DNA of 64,000 bases. It comes from Aliishimia sp039978895. GTDB taxonomy: Bacteria > Pseudomonadota > Alphaproteobacteria > Rhodobacterales > Rhodobacteraceae. The stretch is taken from assembly GCA_039978895.1 (NCBI GenBank), contig JBDWAL010000018.1, forward strand, positions 134,606-198,605, written 5' to 3'. How positions within the stretch are numbered: the first letter of the stretch is position 1; each line of letters begins with the position of its first letter. Positions 52,260 through 61,087 of this stretch are shown one piece after another. The position numbers and the translations under genes were made by a program. The notes under the pieces were generated by a model that made no database searches, was not told the DNA's origin, and was given only the letters and a program-made list of their open reading frames with translations.

Positions 52260-52393
52260 GCCCAACGGCTATGTCGGTTTCAAAGAAAAACGCAACGATG
52301 TGGCTCTATCGCAAGTTCACGCGTTGCCGCCCCTTGCCAATTCTGACCGCATTTGTTCCAAAGGGTCCGAATTCGATCACGAAAGGATAGACC

Positions 52394-52885
52394 ATGCGTG
52401 TCGGTCTGTATCCGGGCACTTTTGACCCGATCACCCTAGGCCATTTGGATATTATCCGACGTGCGTCTGCATTGGTGGATAAGCTTGTCATCGGCGTTGC
52501 AATCAACCGGGACAAAGGGCCTTTGTTTTCTTTGGATGAACGGGTCGCAATGGTTGAGGCAGAATGCGCTAAACTAACGGCGCAAACTGGTTTGGAAATC
52601 GTGGTTCATCCATTTGAGAACCTCTTGATCGATTGTGCGCAGGATGTTGGCGCCACAATCTTGATCCGCGGACTTCGGGCCGTTGCTGATTTCGAATATG
52701 AATTCCAGATGGTTGGTATGAACCGCGTTCTGGACGACACCGTTGAAACCGCGTTTCTTATGGCCGAAGCCAAGCATCAGGCGATCGCATCGAAGCTCGT
52801 GAAAGAGATTGCGCGGCTTGACGGTGATGTCAGCAGCTTTGTGACACCAATGGTGAATGACGCGCTGAAGAAGAAATATCCCTGA
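52394..52885 (+). CDS. coaD: phosphopantetheine adenylyltransferase
   Basis: Fourth step of coenzyme A synthesis: 4'-phosphopantetheine plus ATP gives dephospho-CoA. 163 residues, the normal length. The nucleotidyltransferase motif GTFDPITLGHLDII near residue 8 and RGLRAVADFEYEFQM near 90 are intact. AAAGGA precedes the ATG. It ends 80 bp before the convergent GAPDH gene. Confidence 0.96.
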   Translation: MRVGLYPGTFDPITLGHLDIIRRASALVDKLVIGVAINRDKGPLFSLDERVAMVEAECAKLTAQTGLEIVVHPFENLLIDCAQDVGATILIRGLRAVADFEYEFQMVGMNRVLDDTVETAFLMAEAKHQAIASKLVKEIARLDGDVSSFVTPMVNDALKKKYP

Positions 52886-52904
52886 TATTTCAAAAGCCTG
52901 CGGG

Positions 52905-52935
52905 TGGACCCTAAGCTGATTGCTTAGGATTCACC
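52905..52935. terminator. hairpin between coaD and gap (convergent)
   Basis: CCTAAGC (52910-52916) and GCTTAGG (52922-52928) form a 7-bp stem over a 5-base loop, with GGTG/CACC extending it across a mismatch. T content is low on both sides, so terminator strength is uncertain. Confidence 0.5.
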
Positions 52936-52965
52936 AATTTTAAACACACTGTGCGGAATTTCGCA

Positions 52966-53976
52966 CTAAAGGTGTTTGCCGATCTCTGCAGCCGTGTCCA
53001 GCATACGGCAAGAGAAACCCCATTCATTGTCATACCAAGACAGGGTGCGCAGCATATTGCCTTGCATCACTTTAGTCTGATCAAGCGCCACGCACGAGCT
53101 AAGAGGCTGGTGATTGTAGTCGATCGAAACAGTCGGGCGCGTTTCTACACCCAAGATGCCGACAAGCGGGCCTGTTGTCGCCGCAGCAGTCAACACAGCG
53201 TTGACCTCTTCAACTGTGACTTCGCGCGAAAGTTCGCTGACCATATCCACACAAGACACGTTTGGCGTCGGAACGCGGATCGATTGTCCAGTCATGCGAC
53301 CCAACAACTCTGGCAACACAAGGCCGACCGCTTCGGCAGCGCCAGTGGACGTTGGCACCATGGACAAGGCCGCTGCGCGCGCACGGTTAAGGTCTTTATG
53401 CGCACTGTCATGTGTCGGCTGATCACCTGTGTAGGCGTGAATAGTCGTCATCATCGCACGATTAATGCCGAACGTGTCGTTCAGAACTTTTGCAACTGGG
53501 GCCAAGCAGTTTGTGGTGCAGCTTGCGTTGGACACAACGAGGTCATCGCTGTTCAATGTTTCGTGGTTTACACCATAAACAATCGTTTTGATCGCAGGCG
53601 TGCCTTTTGCTGGTGCGGAAATCAGAACGCGTTTTGCGCCGTTTTCCAGATGCGGTTGCACAGCATCAAAACTGGTGAAAATACCGGTGCATTCCATCAC
53701 AATGTCAACATCAGCCCAAGGCAGATCGGCCGGATTGCGTTCGGCGGTAATGCGGATTGGGCGACCGCCAACGTGCATCGTATTGCCATCGAGCGTCACG
53801 GTGTCTGCAAAACGGCCATGTACGGAATCGAATTGCAGCAAGTGCGCGTTGACCTCTGGGGCCGCGAGGTCGTTGATCGCAATGACTTCAATGTCTTTAC
53901 GGCCCGACTCATGCAGCGCGCGCAGGACATTGCGTCCAATGCGGCCAAATCCATTGATACCAACTGTGATGGTCAT
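52966..53976 (-). CDS. gap: glyceraldehyde-3-phosphate dehydrogenase, first copy
   Basis: 336 residues. Catalytic Cys153 in the SNASCTTNC motif and His180 in TTIHAYTGDQ; NAD domain GINGFGRIGRNVLRAL. The cofactor loop reads AINDL with Asp36, the Asp that favours NAD over NADP. Tandem with a second GAPDH gene upstream on the same strand (54315-55316); the two proteins are clearly paralogous but diverged. It may be the glycolytic partner; direction of use is inference. Confidence 0.95.
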   Translation of the reverse strand: MTITVGINGFGRIGRNVLRALHESGRKDIEVIAINDLAAPEVNAHLLQFDSVHGRFADTVTLDGNTMHVGGRPIRITAERNPADLPWADVDIVMECTGIFTSFDAVQPHLENGAKRVLISAPAKGTPAIKTIVYGVNHETLNSDDLVVSNASCTTNCLAPVAKVLNDTFGINRAMMTTIHAYTGDQPTHDSAHKDLNRARAAALSMVPTSTGAAEAVGLVLPELLGRMTGQSIRVPTPNVSCVDMVSELSREVTVEEVNAVLTAAATTGPLVGILGVETRPTVSIDYNHQPLSSCVALDQTKVMQGNMLRTLSWYDNEWGFSCRMLDTAAEIGKHL

Positions 53977-54089
53977 AGTGCCTCCATATTCCGCAAAAAC
54001 TGCGGATCATCTAGGGTTTTTCTGGTTAGCGCTAACAATTCAGATTTGGATAGATTGTCAACCACAAAGCGAAGGAAGGAGACATTGGG

Positions 54090-54233
54090 TCACCGCCAAA
54101 AAGCAATCCATTCGATGAGTTCGAGTAGCTTCTTGCCAAGGAAAACCAGATGTTCCGCCCCGTAAATCCATGCATCCAGCACGATCCCGCCGACAATGAG
54201 CAGGCCCAGCACGATGGCAATTGAATTGGTCAT
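54090..54233 (-). CDS. 47-residue membrane protein between the two gap genes
   Basis: Short frame with ATG at 54233, GGAG ten bases upstream, and stop at 54090-54092. The product has one clear membrane segment (residues about 4-23, starting SIAIVLGLLIVGGIVLDAW) followed by a short basic and aromatic tail ending IEWIAFWR. Codon use looks like the neighbours. It lies between the two gap genes, downstream of a terminator and upstream of the first gap copy. Function unknown. Confidence 0.65.
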   Translation of the reverse strand: MTNSIAIVLGLLIVGGIVLDAWIYGAEHLVFLGKKLLELIEWIAFWR

Positions 54234-54253
54234 AGGGCAGGGGCTCCAACGAG

Positions 54254-54290
54254 AAACGGCAGGGCTGTGATGCCAGCCCTGCCGTCTTTT
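54254..54290. terminator. strong hairpin after the second gap gene
   Basis: ACGGCAGGGCTG (54256-54267) pairs perfectly with CAGCCCTGCCGT (54274-54285), 12 bp with a 6-base loop. On - it is followed by TTTCTC, on + by CTTTT. It lies about 30 bases beyond the gap stop at 54315 (minus strand). Confidence 0.85.
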
Positions 54291-54314
54291 GCCAAGTTAT
54301 GTATGAACGCCGGG

Positions 54315-55316
54315 TTAAATACGTGTGCCCATCGCCACAGCCACATCAGCCATTCGAACCGAAAAACCCCATTCATTATCGTACCACGCCAGAACCCGAA
54401 CGGTGCGACCGCCCACGACTTTGGTTTGGTCGGGCGCGAAGATTGATGAATATTCTGTGTGGTTGAAGTCGATGCTGACTTTGGGCGCTGGATCAAAGGA
54501 TAAAACGCGGCCCATTTCGGTTTTTGAGGCAGCCTCCACCGCGGCGTTGATCTCTTCGACGGTCACATCGCGCGACGCCTCAAATGTTAGATCGACCGCA
54601 GATACGTTTGGCGTTGGCACCCGGATAGCTGACCCATCCAACTTGCCCTTCAAATTGGGCAACACTTCGCCCAAGGCCTTTGCGGCCCCTGTTGAGGTCG
54701 GGATCATCGACATGGCAGCCGCGCGAGAACGGTAAAGGTCGCTATGGCGGGTGTCATGCGTGGCTTGATCACCTGTGTAGGCGTGGATTGTCGTCATGAT
54801 GCCGCGTTCGATGCCAACCGCTTCGTCGAGAACTTTAGCCAAAGGCGCCAAGCAATTTGTTGTGCACGATCCGTTAGACACCATTTTGTCGTCGGCTGTC
54901 AGCTTGGTTTCATTGGCCCCGTAGACAATCGTCTTGTCGACATTGCTCGCCGGGGCAGAGATCAACACCTTTTGCGCGCCACGCTCAAGATGGGTTTTGG
55001 CCTTTTGGCCGTCATTGAACGCGCCAGTGCATTCAAGAACAACATCACAGCCATTCCAGTCCAATTCGTTCAGATCACGCGAAGATTGCACCTTCATGGG
55101 GCCACGGCCCATATCGAGCCAATCGTCACCATGTGTGATGTCATGTGGGAAGCGCCCGTGCACCGAATCGTAGCGCATCAAGTGCGCGGCTGTGTCCAAA
55201 GGCGCTGTGGCGTTCAGCTTTACGACCTCGATATCGTTGCGCCCAGAGGCCACGATGTGAGACAGAGTGCAGCGCCCAATGCGTCCAAACCCGTTAATCC
55301 CTACTCTGATCGTCAT
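54315..55316 (-). CDS. gap: glyceraldehyde-3-phosphate dehydrogenase, second copy
   Basis: 333 residues from the ATG at 55316, which has AGGAG seven bases upstream; the frame continues 17 codons further. Catalytic Cys151 in VSNGSCTTNC and His178 in TTIHAYTGDQ. The cofactor loop reads VKLNATAP, so Asp36 of the other copy is Ala here, which suggests NADP use or dual specificity, possibly for the gluconeogenic or anabolic direction. It sits in the same direction as the other copy, separated by a terminator. Confidence 0.93.
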   Translation of the reverse strand: MTIRVGINGFGRIGRCTLSHIVASGRNDIEVVKLNATAPLDTAAHLMRYDSVHGRFPHDITHGDDWLDMGRGPMKVQSSRDLNELDWNGCDVVLECTGAFNDGQKAKTHLERGAQKVLISAPASNVDKTIVYGANETKLTADDKMVSNGSCTTNCLAPLAKVLDEAVGIERGIMTTIHAYTGDQATHDTRHSDLYRSRAAAMSMIPTSTGAAKALGEVLPNLKGKLDGSAIRVPTPNVSAVDLTFEASRDVTVEEINAAVEAASKTEMGRVLSFDPAPKVSIDFNHTEYSSIFAPDQTKVVGGRTVRVLAWYDNEWGFSVRMADVAVAMGTRI

Positions 55317-55535
55317 CACACTGCTCCTAATCGCGTCATTCGGTTTTGTTTGCTCTATAGAGGGCAATGCTGCGTCGCGGAACCATAGAAGCCTTGGGTT
55401 TTCATGATGTTAGCGATAAACGTTGTGGCATGGTTAAGGGTTGCGCTAACGGCGGCGCTAACATTCACGCAAGACGTGTTTGCATTATTGCGCGGCGGCC
55501 CTAGCATGACGAAAGAAACGTAAAAAGGTGAGCAA

Positions 55536-56498
55536 ATGAGTGGTTTATTGGCCTTGTTGGATGATGTTGCGGGAATCGCCAAGATTGCCGCATCCTCCGT
55601 GGATGATGTGATCAGCCAAGCGGCGAAGGCCGGGGCAAAGGCGGCAGGGGCCGTGATCGACGATGCGGCGGTGACGCCGAAATACGTGCAAGGCTTCAAA
55701 GCGGAACGTGAGTTGCCGATCATCTACCGTATTGCCAAAGGGTCGATGATCAACAAGCTTGTGTTCTTGTTGCCCGCAGCACTTGCGTTGTCCAACTTTG
55801 CTCCATGGGCCATTGCGCCCTTGTTGATGCTGGGCGGGGCTTACTTGTGTTTTGAAGGGGCCGAAAAGATCGCACATGCGATTGGGTTTGGTGGGCATGG
55901 GCATGATGACTATGCGGGCAAAGAGCTTGAATCTCAGGACCCGGCCCATCTGGAAGAGCAAAAAGCCAAAGGTGCGATTAAGACGGATTTTATTCTGTCG
56001 GCGGAAATTATGACGATCTCGCTTGCAGCGATTCCTGAAAGCAACTTTTGGATGGAAGCGGCAACATTGGCGACGGTTGCAATCATGATCACTGTGACTG
56101 TTTATGGGGCGGTTGCTTTGATCGTGAAGGCCGATGATGTCGGATTGGCTATGACAAAGCACGGACGCTTAAGTGTGACCCGCTCTGTGGGGCGTGCGGT
56201 GGTTCAGGCCATGCCGGGGTTCCTCAAACTTCTGATGGTCGTGGGAACAGCCGCAATGCTTTGGGTTGGCGGAGAGATCATCGTGCACGGGATAGCGGAA
56301 CTCGGCTGGCATGGCCCAGAAGAGGTGATCTATGGCATATCGAAAGCTGTTGGGGGCGAGTCTGGCTTCGTCAAATGGCTCGCAAAAGCCGCACTGAATG
56401 GACTGCTGGGGGTCGCGATTGGCTTTGTTCTGATCCCAATCGGCGAGAAAATCATCACGCCAATCTGGCGTGCGATCTTTGCGCGTAAGGCTGCTTGA
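55536..56498 (+). CDS. DUF808 (YedI-like) membrane protein
   Basis: 320 residues. The family signature is GLLALLDDVAGIAKIAASSVDDVISQAAKAGAKAAGAVIDDAAVTPKYVQG at the N-terminus. About five to six membrane segments follow, with a His-rich loop HAIGFGGHGHDD near 120. Inner membrane; function unknown. It is convergent with tkt and both share the terminator at 56519-56544. Confidence 0.93.
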   Translation: MSGLLALLDDVAGIAKIAASSVDDVISQAAKAGAKAAGAVIDDAAVTPKYVQGFKAERELPIIYRIAKGSMINKLVFLLPAALALSNFAPWAIAPLLMLGGAYLCFEGAEKIAHAIGFGGHGHDDYAGKELESQDPAHLEEQKAKGAIKTDFILSAEIMTISLAAIPESNFWMEAATLATVAIMITVTVYGAVALIVKADDVGLAMTKHGRLSVTRSVGRAVVQAMPGFLKLLMVVGTAAMLWVGGEIIVHGIAELGWHGPEEVIYGISKAVGGESGFVKWLAKAALNGLLGVAIGFVLIPIGEKIITPIWRAIFARKAA

Positions 56499-56518
56499 CG
56501 TTAGGCCTGCACAAAGAT

Positions 56519-56544
56519 TTAGGGCGCCCAATGAGGCGCCCTAA
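56519..56544. terminator. bidirectional terminator DUF808 / tkt
   Basis: TTAGGGCGCC (56519-56528) and GGCGCCCTAA (56535-56544) are perfect 10-base arms with loop CAATGA, placed between the convergent DUF808 gene and tkt. T runs are short on both sides. Confidence 0.75.
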
Positions 56545-56559
56545 TGTTTCGTCTAAAGT

Positions 56560-58608
56560 TTAGGCGTCTTGCCAATTCCCGGCAAGTAAATCACGGACCT
56601 TTTGCGCGGTGGCCTCGGCAGTGATGCCGAACTGTTGGTAAAGCACATCGGCCGGGGCAGATGCACCAAATCCTTGCATACCGACGAAACCAGATTTTTC
56701 ACGCTTGCCACGCTCGCCATAAAGCCAGCGGTCCCAGCCCATACGAATGCCTGCTTCAATACCCACGCGCACAGGACCCGCAGGCAAGACTTTGCGGCGA
56801 TATGCTTCGTCTTGCTCTTCAAAGAGTTCCCAACATGGCATGGACACAACGCGTGTCCCGATGCCCTCGGCGTGCAGGATCTCACGTGCGGCCATCGCTA
56901 GGCTGACTTCCGACCCTGTTGCCATCAACACCGCTTGGCGTTTGCCTTCCGCATCCGCGAGAACGTAAGCGCCTTGCGCGGACAGGTTTTTGGTTTTGTG
57001 CTCTGTGCGAACGGTTGGCAAACCCTGACGGGTCAAGGACAGAACAGACGGAGTGGATTTCGACGACAGCGCGATTTCCCAAGACTCGGCCGTTTCGACC
57101 ATGTCAGCAGGGCGGAACACATAGGTGTTTGGTGTCGCGCGGCTGATCGCAAGATGCTCAACGGGTTGGTGCGTTGGGCCGTCTTCGCCAAGGCCGATGG
57201 AATCATGGGTCATCACAAAGACAGTCGGGATTTGCATCAAGGCTGCCAGACGCATCGCAGGACGCGCATAATCGGTGAAACACATGAACGTGCCACTGTA
57301 AGGGCGAATACCACCGTGCAGCGCCATGCCGTTCATTGCTGACGCCATACCGTGTTCGCGAATACCCCAATAGACGTAACGCCCACCGCGATTGTCGGTG
57401 TCAAACACACCAAGATCAGCCGTTTTCGTGTTGTTGGACCCTGTCAGATCCGCAGACCCGCCAACCGTTTCGGGCATGATCGGGTTTACAACTTCCAACA
57501 CTTTTTCCGAAGCGGCCCGCGTGGCGAGTTTTGGCGCGCCTTCAGAGGTTTGCTTTTTCAGCGCGCGAATGACTGTGGGAAGCTTCTTGGGGGCTTCCAG
57601 GTCAAAGGTGCGGTTGAATTCGGCTTGTTTTGTGTCGGACAAGGTTGCGAACCGTTCGGACCATGCCGCGTGATCTGCGCTGCCTTTAGACCCGATGTCT
57701 GACCAAGCGGATAATGTGTCTGCAGGAACTTCGAACGGACCTGTCGTCCAGCCCCACAAGGCTTTGGCGGCAGCGTTTTGCTCGTCATTGGTGAGCGCGC
57801 CGTGGCCTTTGGAGGTGTCTTGGGCTGCGTGACCTAACGCGATATGCGTTTTGCAGGCGATCATGGACGGTTTTTTGCTTTTCTTGGCCTGTGTCAACGC
57901 GGCATCGATTGCAACAGGGTCGTGGCCGTCGATCTCGATGACGTCCCAACCCGAGGCTTTGAAGCGCGCGACTTGATCTGTGCGATCAGACAGCTCAACT
58001 GTGCCGTCGATTGTAATGTTGTTGTTGTCCCACAAGACGATCAACTTGGACAATTCATGACGTCCAGCTAGCCCAAGGGCTTCTTGGCTGATGCCTTCCA
58101 TAAGGCAGCCATCGCCTGCGATCACATATGTATAGTGGTCGACGACTTTCTTGCCGTAGCGCGCCCGCAAGATTTCCTCGGCCATCGCAAAACCGACAGA
58201 GTTCGCGATCCCTTGCCCAAGTGGGCCGGTGGTCGTTTCGATAGCCTTGGCTAGGAAGTTTTCTGGGTGGCCCGCAGTTTTGGCCCCCCATTGGCGGAAG
58301 TTTTTCACTTCATCCAATGTGATCTCGTCAGAGCCTGTAAGGTAAAGCAGGGAGTACAGCAGCATCGAGCCGTGTCCGGCGGACAGAATGAAGCGATCCC
58401 GGTCTGGCCATTGTGGCGCCTTGGCGTCAAACTTCATATGCTTTTCAAATAGCACTGTGGCGACGTCAGCCATGCCGATTGGCATACCAGAGTGTCCAGA
58501 ATTGGCGGCGTTCACGGCATCAAGCGCAAGTGCGCGGATGGCCGTGGCTTTTTGCCAATGTTCAGGATGGGCGGCGCGCAGCGCTGCAATGTCCACGGAT
58601 TCGGTCAC
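56560..58608 (-). CDS. tkt: transketolase
   Basis: Thiamine-diphosphate enzyme of the pentose phosphate pathway that moves two-carbon units between sugar phosphates. 682 residues. N-terminal NSGHSGMPIGMADVATVLF, the TPP motif GDGCLMEGISQEA to WDNNNITIDG, and the signature GEDGPTHQPVEHLA are present. With gap and pgk in the same window, it belongs to central carbon metabolism. ATG preceded by a modest ribosome-binding site; divergent from the coiled-coil gene at 58878. Confidence 0.96.
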   Translation of the reverse strand: MTESVDIAALRAAHPEHWQKATAIRALALDAVNAANSGHSGMPIGMADVATVLFEKHMKFDAKAPQWPDRDRFILSAGHGSMLLYSLLYLTGSDEITLDEVKNFRQWGAKTAGHPENFLAKAIETTTGPLGQGIANSVGFAMAEEILRARYGKKVVDHYTYVIAGDGCLMEGISQEALGLAGRHELSKLIVLWDNNNITIDGTVELSDRTDQVARFKASGWDVIEIDGHDPVAIDAALTQAKKSKKPSMIACKTHIALGHAAQDTSKGHGALTNDEQNAAAKALWGWTTGPFEVPADTLSAWSDIGSKGSADHAAWSERFATLSDTKQAEFNRTFDLEAPKKLPTVIRALKKQTSEGAPKLATRAASEKVLEVVNPIMPETVGGSADLTGSNNTKTADLGVFDTDNRGGRYVYWGIREHGMASAMNGMALHGGIRPYSGTFMCFTDYARPAMRLAALMQIPTVFVMTHDSIGLGEDGPTHQPVEHLAISRATPNTYVFRPADMVETAESWEIALSSKSTPSVLSLTRQGLPTVRTEHKTKNLSAQGAYVLADAEGKRQAVLMATGSEVSLAMAAREILHAEGIGTRVVSMPCWELFEEQDEAYRRKVLPAGPVRVGIEAGIRMGWDRWLYGERGKREKSGFVGMQGFGASAPADVLYQQFGITAEATAQKVRDLLAGNWQDA

Positions 58609-58877
58609 GGGGGAGGTCTCCCAAGGCTGTGTGTTAAGGATGCAATTAAACGCTGCATATCAGCCGTCTGGGTAAGGTCAAGCAGTGCCCGTAGTGGCAT
58701 ATGTCCGCCAACATGAACTGCGTCTTGCAAGCCCTTGAAAGGAAAGGGGCGCAATTTCCTCTTGGATTGGATAAACTAATCACATCGTAGAGCGGAGCGA
58801 TTCGCGCAACGCCTAATCTGATGAGACTATCGAGCAGCCAACACTGTGACACGGCAAGAAAAAACGGATTTTTGGGG

Positions 58878-59357
58878 ATGAGTGACATCGAACAATTACA
58901 TCAGCGGATCAACGCCGCGATGGACAGGGTTGCCTATGGGCTGACCCAATTGGACAATACTAATTCTGGCGAAGCAGACGCATTACGTGCGCAGCTTGAC
59001 GAGGAAAAAACGGTCAACGCGCAGCTCGAAGAGCGGGTGCAAGCGCTGAAAGAAAAGCAAGCTAGCGACCATGAAACGGCGGTCGCCACGGCTCAAGAAA
59101 TATCGGGTAAAGTGGAAACGCTTGATCTTGAGTTGCAAAAGCTGCGTGAAACGAACGACAAACTACGCCAAGCCAATCAAGCCTTGCGCGACGCCAACGA
59201 AGCTGGTGTCGGTGAGCCGCATTTGATCAACGCCTCCGTCCTTGCCGAACTCGAAGCTTTACGCGCAGCACGCGGCGTTGAGAGGGCAGAAGTTGAAGCG
59301 ATTTTGTCAGCGTTGATGCCCATTCTAAATTCTCAGGAGGGCACAGCAGATGCCTGA
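58878..59357 (+). CDS. coiled-coil protein upstream of zapA
   Basis: 159 residues, mostly one long coiled coil (about 30-115, rich in Glu, Lys, Gln and Leu), with N-terminal MSDIEQLHQRINAAMDRVAYGL. It overlaps zapA by 8 bases, an arrangement common in alphaproteobacteria, and probably works with ZapA at the division ring, although this is inferred only from position and the coiled coil. The frame opens 57 bases earlier, but the ATG at 58878 begins the conserved part with GGGG upstream. Confidence 0.8.
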   Translation: MSDIEQLHQRINAAMDRVAYGLTQLDNTNSGEADALRAQLDEEKTVNAQLEERVQALKEKQASDHETAVATAQEISGKVETLDLELQKLRETNDKLRQANQALRDANEAGVGEPHLINASVLAELEALRAARGVERAEVEAILSALMPILNSQEGTADA

Positions 59358-59742
59358 AGTCACAATCACCATCGGCGGCCGTAACTTTGAAGTTGCCTGT
59401 CAGTTGGGCGAGGAGTCTTATCTCCACGCGGCGGCAAAAATGCTGGACGATGAGGCGCAAGTTTTGTCCGACCAAGTCGGTCGGATGCCAGAAGCGCGCA
59501 TGTTGTTAATGGCAGGACTGATGCTTGCGGATAAAACCGCCAGTTTCGAGGACCGCGTTGGCGAAGTAGAAGCCAAGCTCGCTGAACGAGACGCCGAATT
59601 GGCAGGATTGCGCAATATGGCAGCCCCAACACCAGAGCGCGTCGAAGTTGCCGTCATTCCAGACAGCGTGACAGATACGTTAGCTGAACTGGCTGCGCGG
59701 GCAGAATCTTTAGCTGCGGAAATGGACGAAAAAGTAAACTAA
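59350..59742 (+). CDS. zapA: cell division protein ZapA
   Basis: Promotes FtsZ bundling. 130 residues. Family start PEVTITIGGRNFEVACQLGEESYLHAAAKMLDDEAQ, followed by a C-terminal helix (about 70-90) that dimerises. It overlaps the coiled-coil gene by 8 bases and its stop is directly followed by the probable 6S RNA, the zapA-ssrS order known from many proteobacteria. Confidence 0.93.
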   Translation: MPEVTITIGGRNFEVACQLGEESYLHAAAKMLDDEAQVLSDQVGRMPEARMLLMAGLMLADKTASFEDRVGEVEAKLAERDAELAGLRNMAAPTPERVEVAVIPDSVTDTLAELAARAESLAAEMDEKVN

Positions 59743-59920
59743 GCGAGCATGTTACGGAGGGTGGCTTGTGCAGCGCATGAAGCCAAACTTCGCGCGCCAC
59801 TTCGATTTTGAAGCGGTAGTTCGGCAAGCGAAATGTAGATGTAATGAATGGTGTGTACGATGCCCGCGCGCTGGCGAAGACCGTTCATCATTTCGGATTT
59901 GCGTAAAGCTCAGGATTTTT
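59743..59920 (+). ncRNA. ssrS: probable 6S RNA
   Basis: About 175 nt with no gene directly after zapA, the usual place of ssrS. A closing stem joins GAGC (59745-59748) and TTACG (59752-59756) to CGTAA (59902-59906) and GCTC (59908-59911). Inside it, a long imperfect hairpin pairs GCAAGCGAAATG (from about 59824) with CATTTCGGATTTGC (to about 59901), with a GC-rich tip TGCCCGCGCGCTGGCG. A T run ends it. This matches the closing stem, central bubble and terminal stem of 6S RNA, which binds sigma70 RNA polymerase. Not verified by a covariance model. Confidence 0.6.
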
Positions 59921-60440
59921 AAGCTCCTTGAAGGCGCTCAAACTCCGCGACCATACCGCCGAGGCGAACAAGCTCTGCTTCGGACAAGGACCTTTGCGAT
60001 AGATCGTTCACAATTTCGCCAACAGCGTAATATTCCACGTCGTTGGCGATTGTCCCCCTCTTCATAATCGACCGTAGAGCTTGTTCCGTGTCGATCACAT
60101 CTGCATGGAACTTTCGACCTGTGCGCTCGCGATAAAACGCTAAGAAACGGTTTGCGTCGGGGCCGCGTTCCGCAAGCGCGCGCAAATAATGCGTTTCCTC
60201 GTTGAAATCACTTAACCCCCTCTGGAAATCATCAATTGCAATTTGAGTGCCGCTGATAATTTGGCTCAACGTTGCCTTGCCGAGCGCGACAGTGTCCCTC
60301 ATTTCCTCCGTGCTTGGGATTAGATCGAGGTATTCGGCCATCTCCGGCATTTCTTGACGTTGGAAATCGGTTATCACCTGAAAGATTGACGCCACTCTTT
60401 CAAACTCGCGTTCCAGATCTTCTTTTGTTCGCCGGGGCAT
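59919..60440 (-). CDS. uncharacterised protein convergent with 6S RNA
   Basis: 173 residues, acidic and helical, no family that I recognise. The start has GGAG six bases before the ATG at 60440. The N-terminus (KEDLEREFERVASIFQVITDFQRQEMPEMAEYL) looks like amphipathic helices. The stop lies at the end of the probable 6S RNA on the other strand, so the two transcripts may collide. No operon partner is close. Function unknown. Confidence 0.75.
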   Translation of the reverse strand: MPRRTKEDLEREFERVASIFQVITDFQRQEMPEMAEYLDLIPSTEEMRDTVALGKATLSQIISGTQIAIDDFQRGLSDFNEETHYLRALAERGPDANRFLAFYRERTGRKFHADVIDTEQALRSIMKRGTIANDVEYYAVGEIVNDLSQRSLSEAELVRLGGMVAEFERLQGA

Positions 60441-60597
60441 TGTTTGCTCCAAAGCTATTCACAGGATTGTCAGAAGGTAGGCGATTAGAACGATCAAACC
60501 CCAACATTCACTAAAGGTTAGGCCATCCTTTAGAAATCACTAAGTTCTCGTCATGGCGCAAGAACGCATTTGTTCGTGCGAGATTGGCAATCTCACG

Positions 60598-60630
60598 TCA
60601 AATTTGAACACAAAGCCGGCTCAAATTTGA
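60598..60630. repeat. two copies of TCAAATTTGA
   Basis: The palindrome TCAAATTTGA occurs at 60598-60607 and 60621-60630, 23 bp apart, before the minus-strand terminator of grxD. Role unknown. Confidence 0.5.
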
Positions 60631-60635
60631 TCCAT

Positions 60636-60670
60636 AAACGAAAACATCCCCGCCCACGGGGGCAGGGATG
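60636..60670 (-). terminator. terminator after grxD (minus strand)
   Basis: CATCCCCGCCC (60645-60655) pairs with GGGCAGGGATG (60660-60670) with one mismatch; read on the minus strand it is followed by TTTTCGTTT. It lies about 50 bases beyond the grxD stop. Confidence 0.85.
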
Positions 60671-60721
60671 GCGTTAGATGATGTTTCTACTCAGGGCGTG
60701 ATTACACCCTTTTATGCAGAA

Positions 60722-61084
60722 TTACTCGTTGGCTTCGCGAATTTTCGCGGCAGCGTCTTTGTCGAAATTCACACCGTTTTCTTCAAACAACGTGTCCAAC
60801 TCGCCCGACATGGTCATTTCAGTGATGATGTCGCAACCGCCGACAAATTCACCTTTTACGTAAAGTTGCGGAACTGTCGGCCAGTCGGAAAAGTCTTTGA
60901 TGCCTTGACGGATATTCTCATCCGCAAGAACGTTCACATCCGCAAATTCAACGCCCATGTAGTTCAGAACACCGGCTACACGTGAGGAAAACCCACATTG
61001 CGGCATGGTTTTTGTGCCTTTCATGTAAAGCACGACGTCATTGGATGAATTGGTTTCTTCGATTTGTGTTTTTGTGTCGCTCAT
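60722..61084 (-). CDS. grxD: monothiol glutaredoxin, Grx4 type
   Basis: 120 residues with the CGFS active site (MPQCGFSSRV), glutathione and [2Fe-2S] cluster binding, iron-sulfur trafficking. Opening DVVLYMKGTKTMPQCGFS and WPTVPQLYVKGEFVGGCDIITEM complete the family. It forms an operon with bolA two genes upstream; CGFS glutaredoxins and BolA proteins act as partners, so the grouping is functional. Confidence 0.95.
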   Translation of the reverse strand: MSDTKTQIEETNSSNDVVLYMKGTKTMPQCGFSSRVAGVLNYMGVEFADVNVLADENIRQGIKDFSDWPTVPQLYVKGEFVGGCDIITEMTMSGELDTLFEENGVNFDKDAAAKIREANE

Positions 61085-61087
61085 CTG

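Noticed and set aside
52951..54165. 404-codon plus-strand frame across the first gap gene
   Set aside because: Fully antisense to gap, rich in Arg, His and Cys with no recognised domain, and no ribosome-binding site. A shadow of a codon-biased gene.
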